Positions 1-7,523 of a stretch of DNA of 64,000 bases are shown here, piece after piece (positions within the stretch are counted from its first letter, which is position 1; each line of letters opens with the position of its first letter). This DNA comes from Anaerocolumna chitinilytica. GTDB taxonomy: Bacteria; Bacillota; Clostridia; Lachnospirales; Lachnospiraceae. Location: positions 1,678,001-1,742,000 of the forward strand of contig NZ_AP023368.1 in the NCBI RefSeq assembly GCF_014218355.1, given 5' to 3'. The notes below the pieces were generated by a model. That model was not told where the DNA came from. It worked only from the letters and a program-made list of their open reading frames with translations, and did no database searches. Position numbers and translations under genes: made by a program.

Positions 1-104
1 CGGAGGAAATCGCAAAATCCACAGAGGATGTAGCTGCATCAGCAGTTAATCTTGGTGATTTAACAAAAGAAATGGGTCAGGCAGTAGCAAAATTTAAAAT
101 ATAA
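1..104 (+). CDS. C-terminal end of a methyl-accepting chemotaxis-type protein (partial)
   Basis: The frame is open from the window edge to TAA at 102-104. The visible tail reads EEIAKSTEDVAASAVNL and then GDLTKEMGQAVAKFKI, an amphipathic helix rich in Ala, Ser, Thr and Glu. This looks like the last helix of the cytoplasmic signalling domain of a methyl-accepting chemotaxis protein, but only about 33 residues are present and the conserved hairpin tip is outside the window. The gene ends at a strong terminator. The family is inferred from composition only. Confidence 0.45.
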   Translation, partial: EEIAKSTEDVAASAVNLGDLTKEMGQAVAKFKI

Positions 105-117
105 TTTTATTTGTTCT

Positions 118-172
118 AAAAAATCCAAGGGTTCCAGAATTATTGATAAGTTCTGGAACCCTTGGATTTTTT
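118..172. terminator. Bidirectional intrinsic terminator
   Basis: Near-perfect inverted repeat with arms of about 20 bp (AAATCCAAGGGTTCCAGAA and its complement) around an 11-nt loop at 140-150. It is flanked by A-rich sequence on the left and a T-run on the right, so it can end the chemotaxis-type gene on + and the convergent LysM gene on -. Confidence 0.9.
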
Positions 173-175
173 GTA

Positions 176-1480
176 CTATTGAAACTTCTCGGGAAGCAGT
201 TTAATAATATCAAATTCGGATATCATAATAGTCCACAGCTGTTGATAGTAAACCATTAGGTTCCAAATACCCGAGCCCTTTATTCCATAATCTATGATCA
301 AATCATCATTGGCTTTTATACTTCTGGCATCAATGGACCATACAATATGCTCGAAGGACTCCCCTGTAAAGGAGGAGTAATAGTAAAAATACGGAGTTAG
401 TGATACCTCATCGAATAGAATCTGGGAACTGGTATCGCTTGCTAGAGCAATCGCTGAATTCAGAGTAAGTGCATGTGCTATTGTTTCTCCTTCTTTATAG
501 GGAAGGGCCCAATCATAAGCAATTAATTGTTTTCCTATGGAGATATTTCTAGCACTGGTTATTGATGTAATGTAATCCATAAAGGCACGCAAAGCAGCTA
601 TTGAACTTACTGGTGCTGGGGGATTCTTATTAACTCCCCAATAATATTGTATAAAAATTAACCTGTAAACAATTTCGGCAATTGATTTATAATCAAGCTT
701 TTCAAAGGTAAAGTTCCCATCTTCAACCTTAATATTGGGATTAATCGTTACGAATAATAAAAATCCTTTATCATTAAGCAAATTAAAGAATTTATTTATC
801 AGTTTAATATATAAATTCTGATTCGTTAAATTTATGCTGGAGATAACAAGATTAACTCCGCTAAGTCCCTTTTCTGTTAACAAGTTTAAGGCAGTATTTA
901 TAAGATTAGCCTGATATTCTTCATTAAGTAATACTTCATAGACAATTTCTAAATTCGTTTCACCCTGTGGTGTCAGGGTAGATATCATTAGTAATGGCAA
1001 TGTTCCATAAGCCTTTGCTAATCTAATAATTTCAGTATCGTCGCCATATGAAATGATATTACCCTTTTCTGTTACTCTATAATTAAAGATGGATAAGAAG
1101 GTCAAATATGGTAAGGACCTTTTGAGAATATCCATACTTACATAAGGATATACAAAACCATTGGTTGAGATTTCTCTTATTGTATTGTAGCTTATCACAA
1201 GGATATCCCCCGGATATATAAATTCTCTGTCATTCAATGAGGGATTATTTCTTAATAGCTGATTAATCGTAATACCAAAGCTATGGGCAATGCTGCTTAT
1301 ACTATCTCCTTCTTGGACTGTATATGTCTGGCGGGGATATGCGATGACAATGGTTTGACCAATCACAAGATTATCTGCATTTTCAAGTCCGTTATCAATA
1401 AGTAACTGATCTACGGTGACTTTATATTGTTCTGCTATTGAGGATATTGTATCCCCTTCTTGCACTACATATATATCCAT
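176..1480 (-). CDS. LysM x2 plus GH18-like protein, catalytic motif lost (SleL/YaaH-type)
   Basis: 434 residues. Two LysM repeats (about residues 3-47 and 52-97, each with the V-Q-E-G-D-[TS]-I-S-S-I-A core) should bind peptidoglycan or chitin-like glycans. The rest (about 105-430) matches the GH18 fold of spore cortex-lytic N-acetylglucosaminidases such as SleL/YaaH. The usual catalytic signature in that family is a GVN-I-D-F-E strand; here residues 207-215 read SGVNLVISS, so both the Asp and the proton-donor Glu are replaced. No signal peptide, as in cytoplasm-made spore-coat members. Likely a binding or structural spore protein rather than an active hydrolase. The gene runs alone and ends in the shared terminator. 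Confidence 0.8.
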   Translation of the reverse strand: MDIYVVQEGDTISSIAEQYKVTVDQLLIDNGLENADNLVIGQTIVIAYPRQTYTVQEGDSISSIAHSFGITINQLLRNNPSLNDREFIYPGDILVISYNTIREISTNGFVYPYVSMDILKRSLPYLTFLSIFNYRVTEKGNIISYGDDTEIIRLAKAYGTLPLLMISTLTPQGETNLEIVYEVLLNEEYQANLINTALNLLTEKGLSGVNLVISSINLTNQNLYIKLINKFFNLLNDKGFLLFVTINPNIKVEDGNFTFEKLDYKSIAEIVYRLIFIQYYWGVNKNPPAPVSSIAALRAFMDYITSITSARNISIGKQLIAYDWALPYKEGETIAHALTLNSAIALASDTSSQILFDEVSLTPYFYYYSSFTGESFEHIVWSIDARSIKANDDLIIDYGIKGSGIWNLMVYYQQLWTIMISEFDIIKLLPEKFQ

Positions 1481-1596
1481 ATAGCCTCTTAAAATCTTGT
1501 TCTAAATAATATATATGCATATCCTCCTCTAAACAGTCATTGAAATAGATTCATGGGAATAAGTGGGCATTAATTAGTAATTAGTTCATAATTTTG

Positions 1597-1625
1597 TAGA
1601 CAGAAATAGGTGTGATGCATATAAT
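1597..1625 (+). promoter_or_regulatory. Probable sigma-A promoter for the riboswitch/ATPase transcript
   Basis: TAGACA at 1597-1602, a 17-bp spacer, and a perfect TATAAT at 1620-1625. Transcription would start near 1632, about 50 nt before the metal aptamer, giving a leader of about 265 nt ahead of the ATPase gene. Confidence 0.6.
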
Positions 1626-1682
1626 ACAGGGTAATCTCTTTGCGCTGCATTACATTCTATAAAATGAATGCAAGATCAACAG

Positions 1683-1789
1683 TACAAACTGAGCAGGCGA
1701 TAAATCCTGCATTGTAGGGTTTATGGGGCCGGGCTACGAATTTAGTAGCAGCAGATTGCCGTCTTGTGCACATCTGTGGGACAGTTGTT
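1683..1789 (+). promoter_or_regulatory. NiCo (czcD) metal riboswitch aptamer
   Basis: The conserved blocks of the NiCo/czcD class appear in order: GAGCAGGC (1691-1698), GCCGGGCTAC (1728-1737), GATTGCCG (1754-1761) and GGGACAG (1778-1784). They fit a four-way junction: P1 pairs about 1684-1690 with 1783-1788 (one bulge), P2 pairs 1700-1710 with 1714-1724 (11 bp), P3 pairs GCTAC 1733-1737 with GTAGC 1745-1749, and P4 pairs CAGAT 1752-1756 with ATCTG 1772-1776. The class senses Co(II)/Ni(II) and has also been reported to respond to Fe(II). It lies in the leader of a P-type metal ATPase, the expected target type. Confidence 0.85.
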
Positions 1790-1812
1790 ATGTTCCATAG
1801 GTGTGTTTTTTT
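1769..1812 (+). terminator. Riboswitch-controlled terminator
   Basis: CACATCTGTGG (1769-1779) pairs over 11 bp, with two G-U pairs, with CCATAGGTGTG (1795-1805), followed by seven Ts at 1806-1812. The 5' arm uses the 3' strand of aptamer helix P4 and part of the conserved GGG, so the folded aptamer and the terminator exclude each other. Metal binding should therefore permit read-through (an ON switch). A further hairpin, TGTTCCAT 1791-1798 with ATGGAACA 1818-1825, could act as antiterminator. Confidence 0.85.
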
Positions 1813-1898
1813 ATACCATGGAACAGAAGATGGACCTATAATGGAGTGCCATAAGAGAAATTCAAAAACCGTAATAGACGAAAACGGAGGATTCTTTT

Positions 1899-4421
1899 AT
1901 GACAAAAATCATGAAAAACAGAACAGGATTAACAACCGCAGAAGTAGTTGAATTGCAATTGCAATTCGGAAAAAATGTACTGACACCTGATAAGCATGAG
2001 AACTTTATAAGAAAAGTTCTTCATATTATGTCTGAACCGATGTTCCTTTTATTGATTGCAGCAGCTGTAATTTATTTTATCCTTGGTGAACCCAGAGATG
2101 GTGCTATCATGCTGATATTCGTCATTGGAATTATTAGCATTGATATAATTCAGGAGTGGAAAACCGATAAAACTCTGAATGCGCTCAAGGATTTGTCAGC
2201 TCCTCATGTCACTGTTATAAGGGATGGGGAAGAGATGGTAATTGCTAGTGAGGATCTTGTTCCGGGCGATTTAATGATGATTTACGAAGGTGTTAAAATC
2301 CCGGCAGATGGAATTGTGATTAAGTGCAATGACCTTCAAGTAGATGAATCCTCTCTTACCGGTGAAACAGAAGGAGTCTGGAAGAATGTAAAGGATAAGA
2401 CAGAGTCAACAGATGATTATTGGCGAAAGGACTATTGTTACGCCGGCACACTGGTAATACAGGGAAACGGTATAATCTGTGTGGATAAGATTGGAGCGGC
2501 AACCGAATACGGGAAAATCGGAGTAAATGTAGCAACAGCTGGCGATGAACTAACACCGCTTCAGAAGCAGACCGGAAGATTGATAAAAGTATGTGCTGTA
2601 ATTGCAGTTGGATTTTTTGCCTTAGTCGGCGTTTTTACTTACTTAAACCTGACTGATCATACCCCCGGACCACGCTTGACCGAGAGCATTCTTTCCGGTA
2701 TCACCCTTGCAATGGCAATGATTCCGGAAGAATTTCCTGTGATTATGACCGTTTTTCTATCTATGGGAGCATGGCGGCTTGCCAAAAAGCATTCACTTGT
2801 CCGCAAATTACCATCTGTTGAAACCTTAGGCTTAGTATCGGTATTATGTGTTGATAAAACAGGTACTATCACAATGAACCAAATGACGGTACAAAATACC
2901 TGGACACCGGAGGGGGATGAACATACCCTTCTGGAAGTAATGGGTCTCGCTTGTGAAACGGATGCTTATGACCCAATGGAAAAAGCAATACTGGCTTACT
3001 GTGATGACCATGGAATCTCAAAGGAAACCCTTTTTGACGGAGAATTGGTGAATGAATATGCATTTACCAATGAATTAAAGATGATGGGGCATGTTTGGCG
3101 CAGGAATGAAAAATATATGATAGCTGCTAAGGGTTCACCGGAAGGAATCTTATCAATATGCAGCATGACGTCTCAAGACAGAGAACTTGCATGGAATAAG
3201 GTTCTAGAAATGTCCAAAGAGGGGCTGCGTGTAATCGCAGTAGCTGCAGTTATGCTTAAGTCAGAGTCCGAGATTCCACTGTCGATTATGGAATGCAGAT
3301 TGAACCTTTGCGGTTTGATAGGTCTTGCTGACCCGCCAAGAGAGGGTGTCAAAGAGGATGTAGAAATGTGCCGTAAGGCCGGCATACGAATCGTCATGAT
3401 TACCGGGGATAATGGGATTACTGCCTCTACCATCGCAGAAAAAATCGGCATGGAGCATAAGGATAATATCATTACCGGTGACATGCTTAATGATATGACT
3501 GAAGAAGAGCTGAAGGAGGCGGTAAAGAAAGTGTCAATCTTTTCCCGTGTAATTCCTGAGCATAAAATGCGAATAGTGAAAGCATTTAAAGCAAATGGTG
3601 AGATTGTGGCTATGACAGGTGACGGTGTAAATGATGCACCGGCACTAAAGTATGCCGATATTGGCATCGCTATGGGGAAGCGTGGCAGTGAGGTATCTAG
3701 AGAAGCTGCTGATCTTATATTGCTGGATGATAATTTCAACACAATTGTAGAAACAATAAAGGATGGGAGAAGAATATTTGATAATATCCGTAAAGCTGTC
3801 GGATATGTTTTTACAATTCATATCCCTATAGCTTTTGCATCATTATTGGCCCCAGTGCTTCATGTAACCCCCTCTGCCCTGTTATTGCTTCCCCTGCACG
3901 TTGTTTTATTAGAACTGCTCATAGATCCCACCTGTTCCATTATATTAGAGCGTCAGCCGGCTGAAACTGACTTAATGGAACGTAAGCCACGGGACTCTGG
4001 CGAAAAACTTTTAAATGTACACATCATGCTTAAAAGTATTTTACAGGGGATTACAATATTTCTGGCATCCTTTGGAACCTATTATGTTACCCTCGCTGGC
4101 AATCCAGAGAATGCATCGGTTGCACGCTCCATGGGAATTACTATACTTATGCTTGCTAATCTGCTGATAGTTCAGGTTAATAGCTCAGAGAATGATTTTA
4201 TATTCCAAACAATAAATCGTCTTATCAAAGACCGAGTCATGTGGATTGCCAATATTGGAACGCTGCTTATGCTTGTTATTATCCTCTTTACTCCTCTCTC
4301 TGGTTTATTAAAACTGGCACCTCTTTCGCCAGGACAGTTCTTTGGTTCATTCGGGATTGCAATGCTGGCAGTGTTGTGGTATGAACCAATAAAATTATTT
4401 CATAAACTTCGAAAAGGATAA
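1899..4421 (+). CDS. Cation-translocating P-type ATPase (P2-like metal exporter)
   Basis: 840 residues, full length for a P2-type ATPase. Visible in order: N-terminal cation ATPase domain, actuator loop SSLTGETE (about residue 150), an IPEEFP membrane motif in TM4, the phosphorylated DKTGTIT (Asp near 318), the hinge TGDGVNDAPA (about 573), and C-terminal hydrophobic helices ending at a short basic tail. It should pump a divalent cation out of the cytoplasm at the cost of ATP. There is no N-terminal heavy-metal (CxxC) domain, so it is not the copper/zinc P1B type. The start ATG follows GGAGG at 1885-1889. The NiCo riboswitch upstream suggests Co, Ni or Fe as substrate; homology alone would have said calcium. 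Confidence 0.9.
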   Translation: MTKIMKNRTGLTTAEVVELQLQFGKNVLTPDKHENFIRKVLHIMSEPMFLLLIAAAVIYFILGEPRDGAIMLIFVIGIISIDIIQEWKTDKTLNALKDLSAPHVTVIRDGEEMVIASEDLVPGDLMMIYEGVKIPADGIVIKCNDLQVDESSLTGETEGVWKNVKDKTESTDDYWRKDYCYAGTLVIQGNGIICVDKIGAATEYGKIGVNVATAGDELTPLQKQTGRLIKVCAVIAVGFFALVGVFTYLNLTDHTPGPRLTESILSGITLAMAMIPEEFPVIMTVFLSMGAWRLAKKHSLVRKLPSVETLGLVSVLCVDKTGTITMNQMTVQNTWTPEGDEHTLLEVMGLACETDAYDPMEKAILAYCDDHGISKETLFDGELVNEYAFTNELKMMGHVWRRNEKYMIAAKGSPEGILSICSMTSQDRELAWNKVLEMSKEGLRVIAVAAVMLKSESEIPLSIMECRLNLCGLIGLADPPREGVKEDVEMCRKAGIRIVMITGDNGITASTIAEKIGMEHKDNIITGDMLNDMTEEELKEAVKKVSIFSRVIPEHKMRIVKAFKANGEIVAMTGDGVNDAPALKYADIGIAMGKRGSEVSREAADLILLDDNFNTIVETIKDGRRIFDNIRKAVGYVFTIHIPIAFASLLAPVLHVTPSALLLLPLHVVLLELLIDPTCSIILERQPAETDLMERKPRDSGEKLLNVHIMLKSILQGITIFLASFGTYYVTLAGNPENASVARSMGITILMLANLLIVQVNSSENDFIFQTINRLIKDRVMWIANIGTLLMLVIILFTPLSGLLKLAPLSPGQFFGSFGIAMLAVLWYEPIKLFHKLRKG

Positions 4422-4503
4422 GAAGGATATATGGTCTATGATAATCACATGCTTCCTGAAAGCCTCATATAATAGTTAGAGCATTTTTTTCAGGAGAAAA
4501 ACT

Positions 4504-5049
4504 TTGAATTATAATAAAAACGGTAATTTTGATTCCTATAATTATGGGTATACCACCCCTTATATGCAAAGGGTGGATGAATCAATGACAGTACAGCAGC
4601 CTCAGCCCGGCGATAAATTTACTTATCCGCAAAATTTCACGAATGCACTGGATTTGATCGAACATGCACTTTCCGGTGAAACCGAGGACAGAGCATTTTA
4701 TACCTGGCTCATCGGGCAGGCAGATTCAGAGGATGACAGACAGATCATATCCGGAATCCGTGATGATGAAATCGGCCACTTTGCATTATTTAAACAGCTG
4801 TTCTATGAGTTAACCGGTATAATGCCCCAGCCGACCCCTGGTGAACAGTTCGTTCCTCCGGAGAGTTATTGCGATGGTCTGTCCCATGCGCTTATGGGAG
4901 AGCAGAATGCTGTACAGAAGTATCGTAAAATTCTCTATGCTATGCAATATCCCGAGCATATTAATATGATGATTGAAATCATAACGGACGAGATAAGACA
5001 TGGAATTCTTTACAGCTATCTTTATTCCAAAAATGGCTGCACAAGCTAG
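4504..5049 (+). CDS. Ferritin-like di-iron four-helix protein
   Basis: 181 residues from a TTG start preceded by CAGGAG. After a Gln/Tyr-rich N-terminus (1-50) come four helices with two metal-binding pairs: a Glu in SGETEDRAFY followed by DDEIGHF, then a Glu in MGEQNAVQKY followed by DEIRHG. This E...ExxH pattern, repeated, is the ferritin/rubrerythrin-like carboxylate-bridged di-iron site. There is no rubredoxin domain. It follows the ATPase by about 80 nt with no clear terminator between, so it may share the metal-riboswitch transcript, which would fit iron handling. The exact reaction (iron storage, peroxide reduction or other) cannot be told. Confidence 0.75.
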   Translation: MNYNKNGNFDSYNYGYTTPYMQRVDESMTVQQPQPGDKFTYPQNFTNALDLIEHALSGETEDRAFYTWLIGQADSEDDRQIISGIRDDEIGHFALFKQLFYELTGIMPQPTPGEQFVPPESYCDGLSHALMGEQNAVQKYRKILYAMQYPEHINMMIEIITDEIRHGILYSYLYSKNGCTS

Positions 5050-5177
5050 AATATATAGACCTTTGAATGCATGTATTATTTAGGCAAAGAGTGCAGTGTG
5101 AATTGTTTCAGAAATTAAATTAGCGGATAATCAGTAATGTTGAGAGTATGTTATACTGAATAAAACGAACAACTACT

Positions 5178-5215
5178 AAAATAGTCAATAGACGCATGTA
5201 TCTATTGACTATTTT
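5178..5215. terminator. 15-bp perfect hairpin, probable terminator; inverted copy near 7350
   Basis: AAAATAGTCAATAGA (5178-5192) is the exact complement of 5201-5215, with an 8-nt loop. The right arm ends in TTTT and the left begins with AAAA, so it could stop transcription in both directions after the ferritin-like gene. Part of the element recurs in opposite orientation at 7321-7357. Confidence 0.6.
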
Positions 5216-5264
5216 GGCAGTTAAATGTAAAGTATATTAGGTGATGTAAAAAAATTCTAATTTG

Positions 5265-5381
5265 ATGGTGTTTCAAGATTATTTAACAGATTATTTGGTT
5301 GGTTATGATGGTGTGTCATTTCTTTATGTTAATGATACTTTTGAATCTAATATATGGAAATTAAAGGATATTACCCCTTGA
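5265..5381 (+). pseudogene. 38-codon remnant frame, family unknown
   Basis: A short open frame (MVFQDYLTDYLVGYDGV... ending WKLKDITP) with plausible protein composition but no ribosome site. It lies in the otherwise gene-free stretch 5050-5486 and is probably the broken end of an older gene in the decaying locus. Apart from the hairpin at 5178-5215, nothing else was seen in this stretch. Confidence 0.3.
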
Positions 5382-5486
5382 GCAAGTTTTTTCGGTCTCC
5401 TCAGATTTCAACTTATCTTTTGTATCAGTACTCTTCAATTTATTACCCAAAGTTTAATATATGATAAAAATAGTCTGGAGGTATCT

Positions 5487-6020
5487 ATGAAAAAATTATT
5501 AATATCCTTATCTTGTTTCTTAATCATGATGAGTTTATTCGCTTGTAGTAGCAAGAAAACTGAAATAGAAGATACGAATAAGAATAATACAGAGGAATCT
5601 AAATCAGATATAAATAATTTATTTATAGATATAGAAGATATAGAGTCGATAATAACTATGCGTATTGATATTCAATATACATTAAAGACTGAAAAACAAA
5701 TAAATGAACTTATGAAACTACTTAAGAGTACAGAATATACGGAGTATGACACTGATTCAAAAGATGAGATGGAAGCTGAGGAGCCCGAAAAAACTGGCTC
5801 AAGCGACAATGGTATTAGTCTTACTTTTGCTTATAAAGACGGGGCAAAAAGATTCCTGGAGTTTTCAACTAATAATGAAGTAAAAGTCGCAGAATATACT
5901 GAGCTTTCGTATAATCCGGATTTGAGAAAAGACAATGAGTATACTACAAATGCTGAGGTATGGCGTGATGTATTAAAGATTATGTTAAAAGGTGAAATGA
6001 AAGATTTAAATAAAAATTAA
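5487..6020 (+). CDS. Small lipoprotein, family unknown
   Basis: 177 residues. N-terminal lipoprotein signal with a lipobox (SLFAC, Cys at about residue 20), then a Lys/Glu/Asn-rich linker and a mixed alpha/beta domain from about 50 (the stretch EDIESIITMRIDIQYTLK is the most ordered part). Ribosome site TGGAGG. It should be lipid-anchored on the outer face of the membrane. A beta-rich domain with YTEYDTDSKDEMEAEE in its middle suggests an acidic loop. No family recognised. It sits at the start of a locus of toxin and transporter fragments, so it may be a lipoprotein immunity factor, but nothing in the sequence proves it. Confidence 0.7.
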   Translation: MKKLLISLSCFLIMMSLFACSSKKTEIEDTNKNNTEESKSDINNLFIDIEDIESIITMRIDIQYTLKTEKQINELMKLLKSTEYTEYDTDSKDEMEAEEPEKTGSSDNGISLTFAYKDGAKRFLEFSTNNEVKVAEYTELSYNPDLRKDNEYTTNAEVWRDVLKIMLKGEMKDLNKN

Positions 6021-6049
6021 ATAGCAAAATTTATGAAAGCTAGTTTGGC

Positions 6050-6154
6050 ACAGATATCGATTTTATGGGACCAGAAGCAGCAGTTTACATATATATTATA
6101 GAGGAAAAGATGACTATGTGATGAACTTTGCGCTGATAACTCAGCGTGCTACGG
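6050..6154 (+). pseudogene. Fossil fragment of an ABC substrate-binding protein gene
   Basis: This stretch is a diverged copy of 6931-7033 inside the truncated substrate-binding gene downstream: both contain a CAGATAT...TTTTATGGG block, a GCAGTTTAC block and an AACTTTGC...ACTCAGCGTGCT block. Frame breaks and missing ends make it non-functional. It shows that this locus was once duplicated. Confidence 0.75.
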
Positions 6155-6187
6155 GCATCAGAGCACAATGCATATTGGAGGATGTTT

Positions 6188-6496
6188 ATGAATGATTTAA
6201 TTGAATTTTTATATAAAATACGTAACAAACCTGTATTATATTTTGGTAACAGAAGAAACCTCACTCATTTATCAAACTTTATATTGGGATTTTTGATTGG
6301 ACGAGAAGGTACGAACAAAGAAATTGAAGGAAGTACAAATTGGTTTACTAATGGTTCTTTTCAAGATTTTGTGGCTAAAAAGTATCAGATAACTTTTTCG
6401 CAATCATGGGACAATATCATTGAATTTCATTCATCTTCAGAAAACGAAGCATTTGATTTGTTTTTTAAATTGCTCGATGAATTTCTAGGGAAGTAA
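6188..6496 (+). CDS. Small immunity-like hypothetical protein
   Basis: 102 residues from ATG 6188, chosen because TTGGAGG ends six bases before it; a longer in-frame start at 6146 has no ribosome site. The protein begins MNDLIEFLYKIRNKPVLYFG, a helix followed by a basic KPxxYxG turn found in small cytosolic proteins near polymorphic toxins, and ends in an amphipathic helix (FDLFFKLLDEFLGK). No signal peptide. It lies between two fossils (transporter and toxin), the place where an immunity gene for the lost toxin would be. The role is an inference from context. Confidence 0.55.
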   Translation: MNDLIEFLYKIRNKPVLYFGNRRNLTHLSNFILGFLIGREGTNKEIEGSTNWFTNGSFQDFVAKKYQITFSQSWDNIIEFHSSSENEAFDLFFKLLDEFLGK

Positions 6497-6510
6497 TTTA
6501 TAATTTGCAG

Positions 6511-6612
6511 AATTTAGATGAGCCTACAGCACTTACAACTCAAAATACTTACCAAGAAGAACAACCATTAAGCAGTGATGTATTGTTTGAACTTATAAAT
6601 GATGAAGTAAAT
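6511..6612 (+). pseudogene. Fossil N-terminal fragment of a second toxin gene
   Basis: Translates to NLDEPTALTTQNTYQEEQP and then LSSDVLFELINDEVN, clearly a paralogue of the mature N-terminus of the intact secreted protein encoded from 7524 (NLDGHTSLTNQNMYLQEEQP..., nucleotides about 7604-7705). It ends in a TAG after about 34 codons and has no start or signal sequence. Confidence 0.8.
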
Positions 6613-6686
6613 CTGGCATAGACATGCACAAAATCATTCTTGTAAAAATATACATATTGTAAGCTTAAGTTACAAGGAGAGATGCA

Positions 6687-7136
6687 ATGAAGAGAAAGGG
6701 AATCGCAGTACTGGCAGTCATTCTGCTTGTAGCGGTATTTTTACCCGGCTGTGCTAAGAATGATGGTAGTATGACCAAGGTACAATTAAACGAAGTAGCT
6801 CATTCCATTTTCTATGCTCCTCAATATGCGGCAATTGAACTGGGATATTTTAAGGACGAAGGTATTGATTTGGCACTTGTAAACGGACTTGGCGCCGACA
6901 AGACGATGACAGCTGTCCTCAGCGGAGATGCAGATATTGGTTTTATGGGTCCGGAGGCAACAGTTTACGTATATAATGAAGGAAAAGAAGATTATGTAGT
7001 GAACTTTGCCCAGTTAACTCAGCGTGCTGGGAATTTCTTAGTAACCAGGGATAAGAACGAAACTTTTGCCTGGGATAATCTGAAAGGTAAAACGGTTGTA
7101 GGCGGCCGTGCAGGGGGGCGCCAAAGCATAATGTAA
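6687..7136 (+). pseudogene. Truncated ABC transporter substrate-binding protein (NMT1/SsuA-like)
   Basis: 149 residues of a protein whose family usually has about 320. It has a lipoprotein signal (PGCAKND, Cys near residue 23) and the start of a periplasmic-binding fold: KVQLNEVAHSIFYAPQYAAI, then GYFKDEGIDLALVNG, AVLSGDADIGFMGPE and NLKGKTVVGGRAGG. This layout is the NMT1/THI5-like group binding pyrimidine precursors, sulfonates or taurine. The frame stops within the hinge region right after GGRQSIM, so the second lobe is lost and it cannot bind ligand normally. The gene keeps a good ribosome site (AAGGAGAG). Confidence 0.85.
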
Positions 7137-7284
7137 ATTATGAGTCTATTGTTTTAATTTGTAATTGGGTTAATAAGATTACAAGACTTAATAACTTTCA
7201 ATATATTAATTAAAGTGTGATATCAAAGATTTTGTGTATCAAATCGTGCGATATCAAGTATAAGAAATGGCCACAGTGCTATAT

Positions 7285-7320
7285 AAAAGGGATTGAAAGA
7301 AGCAATCTCTTTTTTATTTT
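7285..7320 (+). terminator. Intrinsic terminator
   Basis: AGGGATTG (7288-7295) pairs with CAATCTCT (7303-7310) around a short A/G-rich loop, followed by a T-rich run TTTTTATTTT. It would end the transcript of the truncated binding-protein gene. The surrounding gene-free stretch 7137-7523 otherwise holds only the repeat at 7321-7357 and the toxin leader. Confidence 0.75.
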
Positions 7321-7357
7321 AGTAGACATATGTGTCCATTGACTATTTTAGTAGTTT
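7321..7357. repeat. Inverted copy of the 5172-5200 sequence
   Basis: The run CATTGACTATTTTAGTAGTT here is the complement of AACTACTAAAATAGTCAAT at 5171-5189, and similarity continues more loosely inward (both hold an ACATATG/GCATGTA-like core). The two copies bracket about 2.2 kb of lipoprotein, fossils and truncated gene, as terminal inverted repeats of a degenerate insertion would, but no transposase remains. Confidence 0.5.
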
Positions 7358-7523
7358 CTTATAACATATGTATGTGACAATCTATACATTTAAAACTGAT
7401 ATATCAGACTAAATCTTACGATTTTATAAACAATATAACAATATATAGTAAATAATGTATAAAAATGGTATAATACTTTTGAAAAGTATATCTTACATTA
7501 CAAGCAAAAAGGAGTATGATGAT

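Noticed and set aside
1766..1951. A 61-codon frame on + across the riboswitch terminator
   Set aside because: It overlaps the terminator hairpin and the ATPase ribosome site and shows no protein-like composition; the region is explained by regulatory RNA.
3173..3742. A 189-codon minus-strand frame inside the P-type ATPase gene
   Set aside because: Antisense shadow of a strongly conserved gene; Ser/Ile-rich, no ribosome site, no family pattern.
7321..7357. Terminus of a named insertion sequence
   Set aside because: No transposase or target duplication is visible and the repeat could equally be a copied terminator; listed only as a repeat.
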